Shown piece after piece: positions 16,281 through 26,432 of a stretch of DNA of 64,000 bases. The stretch covers positions 1-64,000 of the forward strand of contig JACKHO010000009.1 in assembly GCA_020638955.1 (NCBI GenBank), in the 5' to 3' direction. The position numbers and the translations under genes are program-made. Below the pieces are notes generated by a model. That model searched no databases. It was not told the origin of the DNA and was given only the letters and a program-made list of their open reading frames with translations. The first letter of the stretch is position 1; each line of letters starts with the position of its first letter. The stretch comes from Planctomycetaceae bacterium. Its GTDB lineage: Bacteria; Planctomycetota; Planctomycetia; Planctomycetales; Planctomycetaceae.

Positions 16281-16301
16281 GATTTTCAACAACGGATCCG
16301 A

Positions 16302-19300
16302 CTATGGCGTGACCATGATGGACGATGTTCCATCGGCCGTGAGGTCCTGGTTGTCCATAGCACCACTGTAGGTGGTACCGGTGATGATCAGATTGAACAT
16401 GGTGTTCGTCGTTGCCTCGACGTGCAGTCCGTCGATCAGCATGTTCGTCAAGTTCGAGTTGATCAGGCTCAGCGAACTGGACGAGTTGTTGTCGAGAATG
16501 GCGTTCAGGCCATTGTCAGTCGCACCAGGTAGCGTACGGAAGAAGTTCACATTGTCGACGATCGAATTAAACGTCGAGTCATTTGAGTCGATTTGGAATC
16601 CGTTGAGTTGAGCGTTCACTGCGTTCAGGTTCAGCAGATTGACCTGGGCAGTTGAACCGTTGGTCAGGGTTCCGTTCACAGCATGACCGCCAGCACGGTA
16701 GAAGTCGCCAACAACCGTACCGTCGATGTTGAGTGCGATTGTACCGTTGTTTGCTGAGTAGCTAATGGCGTCATCCGTTGCGAAGGTGAAGCGAGAGCTG
16801 CCACCCAAAGTGAGCGAGGTGCTCGCACCGTTGTTCGCTTCCATGTGAATGCCGTCATTGCCAGCATTAATGCCGCGGACGTCGTTTCCGGTGACCGTCA
16901 GCATCGTCATCCCACCATTGCCAATTAGTTGCAGCGCGTCACCTCCGAGGCTGTTGTCGAGGTTCACACCATTCAATGTGAAGTTGACGGCTGACCCGTT
17001 CGTCGCATTGATCGCCAATCCACGACCGTTGTTGTCGGCGGCGTCGACTGCAGCGAGGGTGTAGGTTGCCATCGTGTTATTGAGCAGCCAGTTCATGCCA
17101 TCGGTCCCGGCTCCATTGAACGTCGTGGATGTTGTGTTGCCGGTGATCGCGGAATTCGTTCCGGTGATGTTCATACCAGCCAGGTTTGCACCGCTAAAGT
17201 CCAGTCCGTTGAAGATCATGTTGACCGTTGAATCGGTGGTTGTACCGAGCACGCCATTACCGGTGACGGCATTATTAAACAGTCCTGTGCCGGCACCAGC
17301 AGCAATGTTGACATTGAGCGTACTGCCACCAGTTGCGGTGTAATCAACTCCGTCGCCAGTCGGCGTCGAGAAGGACCCCGTGTCGGTCATGACCACTGAG
17401 TTTGTGCTGCCACCAAGAGCTTCGAGGCGAATTGCGTCATCACCAGCGTTCGACCCAGACAACCCTGAGGCCACCACGCTGCTACTGCTGCCATTGTGAG
17501 ACTGAATTCGAATGGCGTCACCGGTTGCAGCATTATCAAACTGCAAGTTGGTCAGGTTCGCCGTGAAGGTTGAATTGTTCGAGCGAACGGCCATTCCGTC
17601 GACCCCTGCGCCACTGAAATCGAGATTGGCAAGGTTGAGGGTGGCAGTCGAATCCTGCAGTACGCCATCGATTCCCTGGTCACCTGCCATGTCGAACAAG
17701 GCTGGGGAGCCGTTCGGAGCAATAATTGTGGCGTTGATGGTACTGCCGCCTGTGGCGAAGAACTTGAGTGCATCGCCACCGGGATTCGTAAACGAACCTG
17801 GGTTTGTGAGGTTGATTGTCGTCGTGCTGTTAGTAAGAGCGACGAGGTCAATCCCATCTTGTCCCGCGTTCGCACCGGAGATTGACGAACCAGTGAATGT
17901 GGTTTGTGAATTCACGACCGAAGAGAGACGAATTGCGTCGAGCGTGGCCATGTCGAAGCTTGCTCCGTCCATGAAGTCGATTGTTGACGTCGAGTTCGTA
18001 CCGGTCAAGGAAGTCAGCCCGTACCCACCTGCCCCAGAGAAGTCCACAACTCCACCGTTTCGGAAGGTGATGTTCGCGGTGCTGTCTCCAGTGTTAATGA
18101 GTTGCAGGCCATCACCACCGGCTCCCGCAAAGGATCCGGCGTTCTGCATGTCCATAACCAGATTGCTGTTGTTCGAAACAGCGAGGTGAATGGCGTCGTC
18201 TGTTGCCGTAGCACCGGAAACCATGTTGCCATTGATGGTGGCGTTGGAGAATCCGGACACGTTGCCGTTAATGGCGCTTACACCTGCTCCATCGAGGTTG
18301 ACGCCATTGACAAGGTTGGCCGTGAAGTTCGAAGCCGTTCCCACGTTGAAGAACAGGCCATTGGCACCGGCTCCACTTCCGGCGGTGTTGTCAAGTGTGA
18401 GTTGGCCAAAAGAGTTGTTTGAGAGAGTCACCCCGGCGGCGTTACCACCAGCCAAAGCAAGCGAGCTGTTGGCCAGCGTGCCGTCAAACAGTGAGCCGTT
18501 ATCCGCGACGACGTTCAGCCCATTGCCACCTGCTCCAGTAAATGGCGTGCCATCGACGTTGAGATTAAAGGATGATCCGTTGAGCAGCGTGGCGTCGAAT
18601 CCGTCGCCGGCCGCACCACTGAAGTCACCGCCAACGATGTTCGCATTCACGGCTGAAGCCTGATCGACGTTGAACACGAACGCGTCATCTCCGGTCATGA
18701 GCCCGGTGTTATTGTTGAAGTTGAGATTGAGGGTTGAGCCGTTGGTCAACACGCCCTCGACCGCATCATCACCAGCACCTCCCAAATCGCTATTCTGGAG
18801 CGACACCGTCACAGTGCCATCGTTCTGAGTTGTGTGAATCGAATCGATCATCGCGCCGGTGAGGTCCACCGAATCGCCAGTCACCTGAACATCGCCACCA
18901 GTGTTGGCCAGAATGTTCATGTTGTGATTCATCGCATTGGTGAAGCTGTTGCTCGTCGTGAGGTCAACACGCAACTGGCCGCCGTTCGTGGCAACAAAGT
19001 TGGCACCAATTCCGCTGGCGGTGTTCTGTACGTTGTCAAGGAAGGCATTAACGTCGCTGTCGTTCGCGCGAATGTCCACACCGACGAGACCACCGGTCAA
19101 ATCGGCGTTGGTCAGGATGAGGTCGAGCGGAGGAGCGGATGTGTTCTGGATAACAACGGCCCCGGGTGGCACCTTAACAGGGTTGTTGAAGTAGAAATTG
19201 TCGATGCGCCCCGTACCCGTGGAGTTGGTCATGACAATACCAGCGCCAGGACCGGTCGTGCCGCCACCAAAGTCCTGGTTGATGTTGAGCAACGAGTAGT

Positions 19301-20657
19301 CGTCGATTCCGTTTCCAGAAATCATGCGGCCATTTGTTGGTGACACAATGTTCACACCAACAACCGTCACATTGTTTGCAGCGAGTGTAATGACGGAGGA
19401 GTTGGGATCCGCCGTAACAAATGGTCCTGTTCCAGCAGCGCTGAGTTCGCAGAAGAAGCCAGGACGGTTTGCGGCAGGCAGCATGACAGGTGTGCCTTCA
19501 CCAATGATGAACATATTGTCGTTCGCGGCAACGAGTCCTGCACCGCCAGCAAGCGGCGACGCAGCTGTGGTTGTACCACGTCGAATGAAGACAATGTCAG
19601 CAGGCAGGCCAGAAGCATCAGACAAGTTGTCGAAAGGATTCTCAAACGAACCGTCGCCTCCCGGTGCGGCCGTGTTGTCCAGGACCAGCACGTTGTATGG
19701 CAATCCGGTAACTGGGTTGATGGCTTCTTCGGTGACTGTGACCAGCGTTTCCTGAACACCAACTCGGGTGCGGCGGCGCGTGCGGTCGAACATGCGTGCG
19801 TAGGTGTCTTTCAGTCGTGGTGTAACTGCAATGGGGCCAGAACCAATCAACAGTGTTGCGTTCGCGTTGACAGAGGTTCCGAAATGGTTGTCGTTGTAAA
19901 CCGAGGCACTCACCAAGACGCTGTTGAGGTCGAATTCGAGTCGACCGCTTGCTCCCCGGATGGACTCACCGAGGTTTGCATCCCACCAGTACGCTCCGCC
20001 ATACAGAGAAATCCATTCGAGATTTGGAATGGAAACACCTGCCTCGACGTCGCCACCAGTCATTTGCTGTTCGGCACGCAGCATATCGATGAACACAAAC
20101 CCGTGTCCCTGCTGCATGCAGTTCGGCGTCATAATGGGCGGACCATAGGTCCGTGGATCATCGCTGACGGGGAGGTAAAAGTTTCCGTCGAACCGCACAA
20201 TGGGGGTAATCAGTTCTGCACCAAAGGAGAACTGACGCATGAAGTTATGATTTTGGGTGTGGTCGAGTGTCAGGAAGGAGTTCAGGCCAATAATGCTGTC
20301 GTACTCAGGCATGTACCAGCGCTGGTTCAAACCGAAGTTTCCGCCCACGTCGCGGCCATCGGTCACCCAAATTTGGCTATCAACCACCAGAGCCTGATTC
20401 GGCCCGAACAGTTGAATGGGAGCAATCGCCCCCGTTGAAAAGTAGTTGCCGGGAACACCGGGCCGTTCGCCAAAGTCTCCCTGGACCCACAGATAGCCAC
20501 CATCCAGGCCTGCAATGGGAGCGACACCATTGTAAATGCTGCCACTTGGGTCTCCGGTCCCTAACGAGTCGCCATTCAAGACGATTTGTGCCTGGAGATT
20601 ACCCCCCAGGAGTAACAAACCGAAAAGGCCAAGAGTGAAGTTTCGACGAGTGGACAT
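16302..20657 (-). CDS. Giant inverse-autotransporter-like beta-helix surface protein
   Basis: A 1451-residue exported protein. The start ATG at 20657 gives MSTRRNFTLGLFGLLLLGGNLQAQ, a signal peptide; a TTG four codons earlier is the alternative. Residues ~30-290 look like an outer-membrane barrel of the inverse autotransporter type (GGDVEAGVSIPNLEWISLYGGAYWW, RGASGRLEFDLNSVLVSASVYNDNHFG). A junction around VLDNTAAPGGDGSFENPF is followed by more than 1000 residues of Asn/Gly/Thr-rich degenerate repeats of ~40-45 residues (e.g. FSGAGVDGMAVRSNNSTFTAN) typical of right-handed parallel beta-helices. Barrel-first, passenger-last order fits an intimin-like adhesin. It has its own terminator. The adhesin role is inference. 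Confidence 0.7.
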   Translation of the reverse strand: MSTRRNFTLGLFGLLLLGGNLQAQIVLNGDSLGTGDPSGSIYNGVAPIAGLDGGYLWVQGDFGERPGVPGNYFSTGAIAPIQLFGPNQALVVDSQIWVTDGRDVGGNFGLNQRWYMPEYDSIIGLNSFLTLDHTQNHNFMRQFSFGAELITPIVRFDGNFYLPVSDDPRTYGPPIMTPNCMQQGHGFVFIDMLRAEQQMTGGDVEAGVSIPNLEWISLYGGAYWWDANLGESIRGASGRLEFDLNSVLVSASVYNDNHFGTSVNANATLLIGSGPIAVTPRLKDTYARMFDRTRRRTRVGVQETLVTVTEEAINPVTGLPYNVLVLDNTAAPGGDGSFENPFDNLSDASGLPADIVFIRRGTTTAASPLAGGAGLVAANDNMFIIGEGTPVMLPAANRPGFFCELSAAGTGPFVTADPNSSVITLAANNVTVVGVNIVSPTNGRMISGNGIDDYSLLNINQDFGGGTTGPGAGIVMTNSTGTGRIDNFYFNNPVKVPPGAVVIQNTSAPPLDLILTNADLTGGLVGVDIRANDSDVNAFLDNVQNTASGIGANFVATNGGQLRVDLTTSNSFTNAMNHNMNILANTGGDVQVTGDSVDLTGAMIDSIHTTQNDGTVTVSLQNSDLGGAGDDAVEGVLTNGSTLNLNFNNNTGLMTGDDAFVFNVDQASAVNANIVGGDFSGAAGDGFDATLLNGSSFNLNVDGTPFTGAGGNGLNVVADNGSLFDGTLANSSLALAGGNAAGVTLSNNSFGQLTLDNTAGSGAGANGLFFNVGTASNFTANLVNGVNLDGAGVSAINGNVSGFSNATINGNMVSGATATDDAIHLAVSNNSNLVMDMQNAGSFAGAGGDGLQLINTGDSTANITFRNGGVVDFSGAGGYGLTSLTGTNSTSTIDFMDGASFDMATLDAIRLSSVVNSQTTFTGSSISGANAGQDGIDLVALTNSTTTINLTNPGSFTNPGGDALKFFATGGSTINATIIAPNGSPALFDMAGDQGIDGVLQDSTATLNLANLDFSGAGVDGMAVRSNNSTFTANLTNLQFDNAATGDAIRIQSHNGSSSSVVASGLSGSNAGDDAIRLEALGGSTNSVVMTDTGSFSTPTGDGVDYTATGGSTLNVNIAAGAGTGLFNNAVTGNGVLGTTTDSTVNMIFNGLDFSGANLAGMNITGTNSAITGNTTSTTFNGAGTDGMNWLLNNTMATYTLAAVDAADNNGRGLAINATNGSAVNFTLNGVNLDNSLGGDALQLIGNGGMTMLTVTGNDVRGINAGNDGIHMEANNGASTSLTLGGSSRFTFATDDAISYSANNGTIALNIDGTVVGDFYRAGGHAVNGTLTNGSTAQVNLLNLNAVNAQLNGFQIDSNDSTFNSIVDNVNFFRTLPGATDNGLNAILDNNSSSSLSLINSNLTNMLIDGLHVEATTNTMFNLIITGTTYSGAMDNQDLTADGTSSIMVTP

Positions 20658-21015
20658 GCTCGACCCCAACAGGGAAGTGAAAATCTCGACAGGAATCGTC
20701 GTGTCAGACGAATCGCTGCCGCCAACGGCACTTGAAACACCATGGAAACCATCCCCACGGAATGGTGGTCCCGTAATGCTCCTAAAGTTCCGGCAGTACC
20801 GGTCGTATCAGATATCGGCAGTCCGCAGTTCAGTCTGGACACGAATCCGCCGGACGTAGCGGACTGGCAGGAATTACTGATTGTTTGGGCTGTAAGGGAG
20901 AGGCGGGGACGGCAGAAGCTGCCGGAGGCGTTTTGTAAACATTCCATGTTGCCCCCCCGAATCCTGTCCTAGATTTGAGAAGCGAATGTTATGCGGCCAC
21001 CAGGACAACGGAATC
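20658..21015. other. Divergent intergenic region, promoter-bearing
   Basis: About 360 bp separate the minus-strand autotransporter-like gene from the plus-strand PilZ gene. It must hold both promoters; I could not assign convincing -35/-10 pairs and see no RNA gene or repeat. Confidence 0.5.
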
Positions 21016-21432
21016 ATGAGCGGATTTGCTTCCTCGAAAGAAACAACAACAGAGATGTCGGTTGAGAATCGACGTCAGTTTGAACGTCTCGACTACCGTA
21101 CCGTGGGAACGGCTTACTCTCCCGAAAGCGGTCCCGAGGCCCCTGAAGTTTTGACCCGCGTCTGGACGCGCGATGTTTCGTTGTCGGGCGCCAAATTGTC
21201 ATCCAACATCGATCTATCTGGGCGTCGGCTTTATCTGAAGCTGCTGTTACCTCAATTCAAAGATACCATTATCGAATGCAACGTCGTTCGACGGTACAAA
21301 CACGTTCGCGAGTCACTGGCTGGGAAAGAACGGGTCGAATTTCTTTACGGGGTCCAGTTTCTCTCCCTGCACACGCAGAGCAATCTCGACAATAGTATTG
21401 TCGAAGCGCTGAATCGTGGCCCTCAAGACTGA
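21016..21432 (+). CDS. PilZ-domain c-di-GMP-binding protein
   Basis: A 138-residue cytoplasmic protein from the ATG at 21016 (CGGA six bases upstream; ATGs at 20986 and 21055 are alternatives). It carries both PilZ motifs needed for cyclic-di-GMP binding: RxxxR within ENRRQFERLDYR and the D/NxSxxG motif in TRDVSLSGAKL, followed by the beta-barrel pattern LYLKLLLPQFKDTIIECNVVRRYKH. It has no effector domain, so it is probably a single-domain adaptor. The last 10 bases overlap the convergent YfhO-type gene. Confidence 0.85.
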   Translation: MSGFASSKETTTEMSVENRRQFERLDYRTVGTAYSPESGPEAPEVLTRVWTRDVSLSGAKLSSNIDLSGRRLYLKLLLPQFKDTIIECNVVRRYKHVRESLAGKERVEFLYGVQFLSLHTQSNLDNSIVEALNRGPQD

Positions 21433-23642
21433 CGCCGTAGCGCTGTTCCGATAAGGAGCAGCCAAATGCCCAGTGCCGTCAACGATGCACCAGCAGCAAA
21501 TGGAAACTCCGGCGAGTGGTAACTCACCTCGATTAAGTGACTTCCTGACTCAACGGGAATTGCTCGAAAACATCCGAACGCCAACTCAACCGGGACAGGC
21601 GCGCCGTCCACCGTTGCCTGCCAACCGGGGTACCAGGTGTCCGCAATGATGACTTTGCCGGACGACGTAGTGTCTACTCTGATTTGCAATTGCTGCGGCT
21701 GGTCAATTTGAATTTCGCTGCCGGACGTCATCAATGCCCCCCAGAGTCGATCAATGTCGGCATTGTCAAGGTCGGTCAGGGCGACGTCGCAAAGCTGAAC
21801 GTGCTCCTCTGGACAAATCCAGATACGCGGTAGTGGTAGGCCGCTAGCTTCCTGCAAATTGAGTTCTGGTTTCACCAGATAACGGCAAGCTGAAGCGCGT
21901 AACGCCGCTTCGGAATTCCGGTCCAACGCCTGAAAGAGAGTTTCACTGGCGTCGGGCAGTACGCCTCCTTCGTTCGTGCCGACAATTCGCACGCGCGTGC
22001 GAATTGCGATCGGCACGAGTCGGCTGTAGCGTGCAGCCCCGGCTTGGCGTGAAAAGTCGCTGTCAATGATCCGGCATTCATTCAAATCACTGCTCACGAT
22101 TTTGAATTCCTTTTTTGTTGCATCCGGCTCCAACCGAAGGCTTTGCATATTGAAGTAACCCAAATCAACGACAAGCAGCACGATGATGAACAGCAGAGCA
22201 ACACGTCTTGGCTGGTACGATATCAACCAAATGACTCCAAGTGATGCGAGAAGAAACAGTGCCGACATTGTCAGGTCCAGTGACAGGTGTCTACGGGAAA
22301 AACTCAGCCATGCGTTCCAGTTAACGGCTTCGAGATACGGGGGAACCGTATACGTCAGCCCAATGAGTCCACCACTCAGAACAAAGCCCATCAAGGCGAG
22401 ACTGCGTCGCCCGGCAAGGTTGTTTCCCACATTCCAGGAATCGAATCCTCGCCCGGCGAGAGCTGCGACAAGTACCGACGCAATGCTCAGGCATCGCCCT
22501 GGACAACGGAACAGGCCAATACCGGGAATGGTTTGATAAAGTAATGCAAACACGGGCGTTTCACTGCCCAAGGCAATGAGCAGGCAGAGCAAGGACAGAG
22601 CCCCAAAGAGCCACGGCCAACGCCGATGATGGAAAGTGATGAGGCTCGTTCCAGCGAGTAAGCACGTGAGCACCCCCAGGTAGGCAACTTTTTCATGGAA
22701 GAAGTCGAGTGGAGCAAATTCCGGTTGTCCCAAAACCGGGTTTCCCCACAGTGAGGGAATGAGTTGGCGGTACACGTCCACAACTGTCAAATGATACATC
22801 TCAGCGTGTGCCAGCGTACCTCGCTCACCAGAAACCGTCTGTTGCAAGATGAGAGCCGCCGTTGGAATGAGTTGGACCGCCGCCAAAATCACGCCCAGTA
22901 AAACTCCCCCGACCAGGTAGACTGCTGAGCGGCGCCGATTGATAACGTTGCGTCCAACGACCAGAACGATCGCTGCCATTATTCCAGAAAACAGGAAAGC
23001 GTAGTAAGGAATCTGCGGATGCCCAACCAGGAGCAGCAAACCAGTGACAGCCGAGACGCCGCACATATTCTGAAGCTTCGGCAATCGGCTGCATTGCAAA
23101 ACAAAGTGAAATAGCCAAGGGACGAGCGCATACGCGCAGACTAATGAAATGTGTCCCACTGCCAAATGTGCCGTCGCGAAACCCGACTGAGTGGCAATCA
23201 ATGCCGAAATACTGGCGCCCTGTCGGCTCAGACTCAACGTCCTTCCCAACCGATACTGCCCCGCGTAACAAATTATGGCGTGCAGGAAGACCGACAATTT
23301 AATGCTCATGTTGGCACTAAAGAGAAAAAGCAGAGGCGTCAGAAACGGGTAACACAGCCCCGTCTGCTGCGTTGCGTGCATGGGCAAGCCGCAGCCAATC
23401 CAGGGTACCCAGTGCGGAAAACGCCCCTGCATGAATTCATCCTGCGCGAATTCACGAAGTGGAAGCTGATAGCTGCTGTAATCCGAGTATGGGGACTCGG
23501 GCAAGACCAGCGAACCAGTTGTTAACAGGGGAACGTAGGAGATGATGGACAGTAAACCGACAAGCAATACCAGTTTCTTGTCCCACATGGATTCTTCACG
23601 CGGAAGCAGCATCTGTGATTCAATCGCAGTTGATTCGTTCAT
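21423..23642 (-). CDS. YfhO-family polytopic membrane protein
   Basis: A 739-residue integral membrane protein starting at the ATG at 23642 (a TTG two codons upstream is the alternative). It has about 11-13 membrane segments in the first 480 residues and a soluble C-terminal region, followed by a last membrane helix (SLTALGIWLLLIGTAL). The N-terminal extracellular loop with LPLREFAQDEFMQGRFPHWVPWIGCGLPM and the C-terminal DTWYPGWQATVDGAPVPVELAFGCFRAIPV are hallmarks of YfhO/GtrB-like glycosyl-transfer-related membrane proteins. It follows a GT39-type gene by 42 bp on the same strand, so the pair is likely an operon for envelope glycan modification. Confidence 0.8.
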   Translation of the reverse strand: MNESTAIESQMLLPREESMWDKKLVLLVGLLSIISYVPLLTTGSLVLPESPYSDYSSYQLPLREFAQDEFMQGRFPHWVPWIGCGLPMHATQQTGLCYPFLTPLLFLFSANMSIKLSVFLHAIICYAGQYRLGRTLSLSRQGASISALIATQSGFATAHLAVGHISLVCAYALVPWLFHFVLQCSRLPKLQNMCGVSAVTGLLLLVGHPQIPYYAFLFSGIMAAIVLVVGRNVINRRRSAVYLVGGVLLGVILAAVQLIPTAALILQQTVSGERGTLAHAEMYHLTVVDVYRQLIPSLWGNPVLGQPEFAPLDFFHEKVAYLGVLTCLLAGTSLITFHHRRWPWLFGALSLLCLLIALGSETPVFALLYQTIPGIGLFRCPGRCLSIASVLVAALAGRGFDSWNVGNNLAGRRSLALMGFVLSGGLIGLTYTVPPYLEAVNWNAWLSFSRRHLSLDLTMSALFLLASLGVIWLISYQPRRVALLFIIVLLVVDLGYFNMQSLRLEPDATKKEFKIVSSDLNECRIIDSDFSRQAGAARYSRLVPIAIRTRVRIVGTNEGGVLPDASETLFQALDRNSEAALRASACRYLVKPELNLQEASGLPLPRIWICPEEHVQLCDVALTDLDNADIDRLWGALMTSGSEIQIDQPQQLQIRVDTTSSGKVIIADTWYPGWQATVDGAPVPVELAFGCFRAIPVESGSHLIEVSYHSPEFPFAAGASLTALGIWLLLIGTALRRQS

Positions 23643-23684
23643 GGCCAATTGCCCGTGCCCTTGCCTGGTCTTATGTCAGTGCAG

Positions 23685-25397
23685 TCAGCGGTAATGCTCG
23701 CGATTCACATTCGCCCCGGTGGCATTCTGTTCAGAGTCGCGTTGAATCGATAGATGTTCAACGGCGTGCAATTGCGCTGAGAGATATTGTTCTCTCGAAT
23801 AGACCCACGCAATTGGCACCTTTTCAGAACTGAATACTCGGTCGAACGCTCCCCCAGAGAAGCGTTTGACAAAGGCGGGAGAAAGATTTGCAGTAAGGTA
23901 CTTATCGACCGACGTCATGTGTCCAGTGCGATTCTGGACCAGAATCCAGTTGCACTGTTCCGGATTATTGCATTGAAGCTTGTAGTTCTTGACGTTTGTT
24001 CGGTTCCAAAAGTCACAATACTCATTTGAGACGTGACAATAGACCTGATCGCGTGGTTGGCAGTGGTCGTCCAGCCAGTTGTGTACGTCACTATCAAATC
24101 CATCCCAATAGTATGTTGGCTCCAGACCGACACGCTCGGCGCCGACCACACCTCCAATTAAGGGACTGTAGTACGAGAGCCATTGGGGATTGCACAGAAT
24201 CATGTTCACAAGCCCACAGCCCAGGATCGCGACAGCAAGAGCACGCCGAAGCGGCGACCATCGCGGCAGGCATCCGACCTTTGCCCAAGAGAGTGATGCG
24301 CTAAACCCAATTCCGGCCAGAACGGCCAGAAACGGGAAGCTTGGCAGCCAAAGTCGAATGGCGTCGTGCGGCGGAGCCCACGGCAATGCACGCACAACGA
24401 CCAGCACAAGCCAGTTGATCAGGATCAAAACTAATCCAGAACGCATATTTGGCTGCTTCAAGTCGGAGATGAAACCAATCCCAGCAAATATCAGTGTAGC
24501 AGGCGGAACTGTAAACAGAATCCACAGTGTCGTGTTGTACCAGGGAAGCGGATGATGCAAGTCATAGACTTGCCCCAGAAACATTGTGGGAACGTTTGGT
24601 CCAAGTTCGCGTCGTGAAAATGCCAATTCAAAGAAACGCACGATCCCGCCTGGCAAATCGTGCCACAAAGTTGGGTTGAGCAAGACAAACATCCAGAAGC
24701 CAACGTATGTTCCTAGAAGTACTTTGAGGAACATTTTTGTGTCGCGTTGAACCGTGGACCATGCCAGAAACGGAATGACGGCGATCCAACCTGTGAACTT
24801 GCAGCTCATTACATAACCGAGCCACATTCCCCAAACCGTCAGCCGCCGCCAACTGACGAGAGCCCAATCAAAAGACGCCCAGAGTATTATCCAGGCCGAC
24901 ATAAGTGGCCCATCAGTGGTCGCAAAATGTGCGTGAGCAAACAACCGTGGCATAAGTAGCAAGAACGCAATGGCTGACAGCGCCGTCCCTTTGTCATGCG
25001 ATCTTCGTAGCCGAACGTAAACGGCGCTACACGCCACGGCAAACAGCCCCATTGGACCGAAACGATTCGATTCCTTCGCCGGAAGGAATTGACTCGTCAG
25101 CGAACGCCCCAGTGCAATGAGCAAACCGTACCCGGTCGGATGCCCTTCAATTTGCGTCGTGTAGGGACACCCTTTCTGCACCCCTTCATTAGTCCACGGT
25201 GCGGGAGTGTCGGCGGTTCGCAATAGCCAACTGGATGCCCAGTCTTGCAGGCTCTCCGATCGAAGAATGGCGTTCGGCTCATCCCATGTGAGTGGGAGTT
25301 GGAATGACGTAGCCAGCAGAACGATCAAAACAAAGGCGCCCACAACAAAGGGCTCCCAATCATTCGTCGACCGCGGTGGCTGCGATGACAGCGTCAT
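23685..25397 (-). CDS. GT39 (PMT-type) membrane glycosyltransferase-like protein
   Basis: A 570-residue protein with about ten membrane segments and a soluble C-terminal domain. The first extracytoplasmic loop contains LPLTWDEPNAILRSESL, the acidic motif of GT-C transferases that use polyprenyl-phosphate sugars, and HFATTDGPLMSAWIILWA and SCKFTGWIAVIPFLAW match the family's second and third conserved blocks. The donor and acceptor cannot be told. It lies 75 bp downstream of the DUF1559 gene and 42 bp upstream of the YfhO-family gene. Confidence 0.75.
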   Translation of the reverse strand: MTLSSQPPRSTNDWEPFVVGAFVLIVLLATSFQLPLTWDEPNAILRSESLQDWASSWLLRTADTPAPWTNEGVQKGCPYTTQIEGHPTGYGLLIALGRSLTSQFLPAKESNRFGPMGLFAVACSAVYVRLRRSHDKGTALSAIAFLLLMPRLFAHAHFATTDGPLMSAWIILWASFDWALVSWRRLTVWGMWLGYVMSCKFTGWIAVIPFLAWSTVQRDTKMFLKVLLGTYVGFWMFVLLNPTLWHDLPGGIVRFFELAFSRRELGPNVPTMFLGQVYDLHHPLPWYNTTLWILFTVPPATLIFAGIGFISDLKQPNMRSGLVLILINWLVLVVVRALPWAPPHDAIRLWLPSFPFLAVLAGIGFSASLSWAKVGCLPRWSPLRRALAVAILGCGLVNMILCNPQWLSYYSPLIGGVVGAERVGLEPTYYWDGFDSDVHNWLDDHCQPRDQVYCHVSNEYCDFWNRTNVKNYKLQCNNPEQCNWILVQNRTGHMTSVDKYLTANLSPAFVKRFSGGAFDRVFSSEKVPIAWVYSREQYLSAQLHAVEHLSIQRDSEQNATGANVNREHYR

Positions 25398-25472
25398 TCC
25401 GATTCCGATAAACTGACATCAACACAATACTGCCAACCAATGGCTGAAAAGGTCGTTCCACGTTTCGCAACT

Positions 25473-26432
25473 TCAGTCAGAAAAGCCAGTAACCTCATTA
25501 CCCGCAATGGTTGCCAATGAGCGGTAAACCGTCAAATCGATGGACTCATTAATGAAATGCACCGATCCGTCGGCAAACGCGAAGTGCAGTCCTCCGACGT
25601 GCTCACTACGGAACGATTGCGTGTTCGGCCAATCTTGAGGATTCGTGTCATCCTTGATGTTTGGCGGAATTGCACAGGTGCTATGCACATTGTTGGCGTA
25701 AGGCCAGGAACAATACGTGTCGTACTTGGGCAGGGCTTCGCCAAGCATCATGGTCGAACTTGTCCCGTCGATAATACGATCCTTGGAACGCGGGCGTTTC
25801 CAATCAACACGACTGAACAGACCGTCCCCTTCGTTGAGTCCATCAAACGAACCAGTACGGCTTGGATTCGGCCAACGCGTCCCGGAGTCGGTCGCACTCC
25901 AACCCTGTGAAATATCGGCTCCCCAGTTGGAACCGCAAACACCTTTGTAGTTGGTTTGTCCTACCGCAAAATCAACCTCATACATGTTCCCTGCATCGAG
26001 TCGCGGACCGGTATTACTATGCGGATCGCTTGGACATAGAAACACTGCGACTTGTCGATCAGCAATCCCACTTTCACGAAGAGTCTTCTCCGGAATTCCG
26101 CCCTCAGTATGCAAATTCGACTGCTCCAAGTGCGGAAGTAACTGGGCAAGAAAGCTCCAGGTTGTACCATCCGGCCCAACGCCATGTTGCTCAAACAATT
26201 GGCTCGTCGGATAATGCCCGTGAACCGATTCAAACTGCTCACACCCCAACGCGATTTGCTTCAGGTGGCTTTGACATGTTGACTTCCTCGCAGATTCACG
26301 TACCGTTTGCACCGCTGGTAGCAGCATTGCAATAAGCAGCGCGATAATGCTGACCGAAACAAGAATTTCTACGAGAGAAATGCCACTTCTGCTTGGCCTC
26401 CAATTCTCTCGCCGCTTTCTCATGCACCCCAT
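25473..26432 (-). CDS. DUF1559 prepilin-like planctomycete protein
   Basis: The ATG at 26432 has GGAGG with good spacing and yields 319 residues. The N-terminus is a type IV pilin-like signal: a basic leader (MRKRRENWRPSRSG) then ISLVEILVSVSIIALLIAMLLPAV, the class-III methylation/cleavage segment. The body shows DUF1559 landmarks: SHLKQIALGCEQFESVHGHYP, VFLCPSDP, the C-terminal HVGGLHFAFADGSVHFINE and a final AGNEV block. Dozens of paralogs per genome are usual in planctomycetes; their exact function is unknown, but pseudopilin-like surface assembly is likely. Confidence 0.9.
   Translation of the reverse strand: MGCMRKRRENWRPSRSGISLVEILVSVSIIALLIAMLLPAVQTVRESARKSTCQSHLKQIALGCEQFESVHGHYPTSQLFEQHGVGPDGTTWSFLAQLLPHLEQSNLHTEGGIPEKTLRESGIADRQVAVFLCPSDPHSNTGPRLDAGNMYEVDFAVGQTNYKGVCGSNWGADISQGWSATDSGTRWPNPSRTGSFDGLNEGDGLFSRVDWKRPRSKDRIIDGTSSTMMLGEALPKYDTYCSWPYANNVHSTCAIPPNIKDDTNPQDWPNTQSFRSEHVGGLHFAFADGSVHFINESIDLTVYRSLATIAGNEVTGFSD

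Noticed and set aside
17512..20438. Several long plus-strand frames opposite the giant repeat protein
   Set aside because: Repetitive coding DNA gives repetitive antisense frames; they have no starts with ribosome sites and mirror the repeats.
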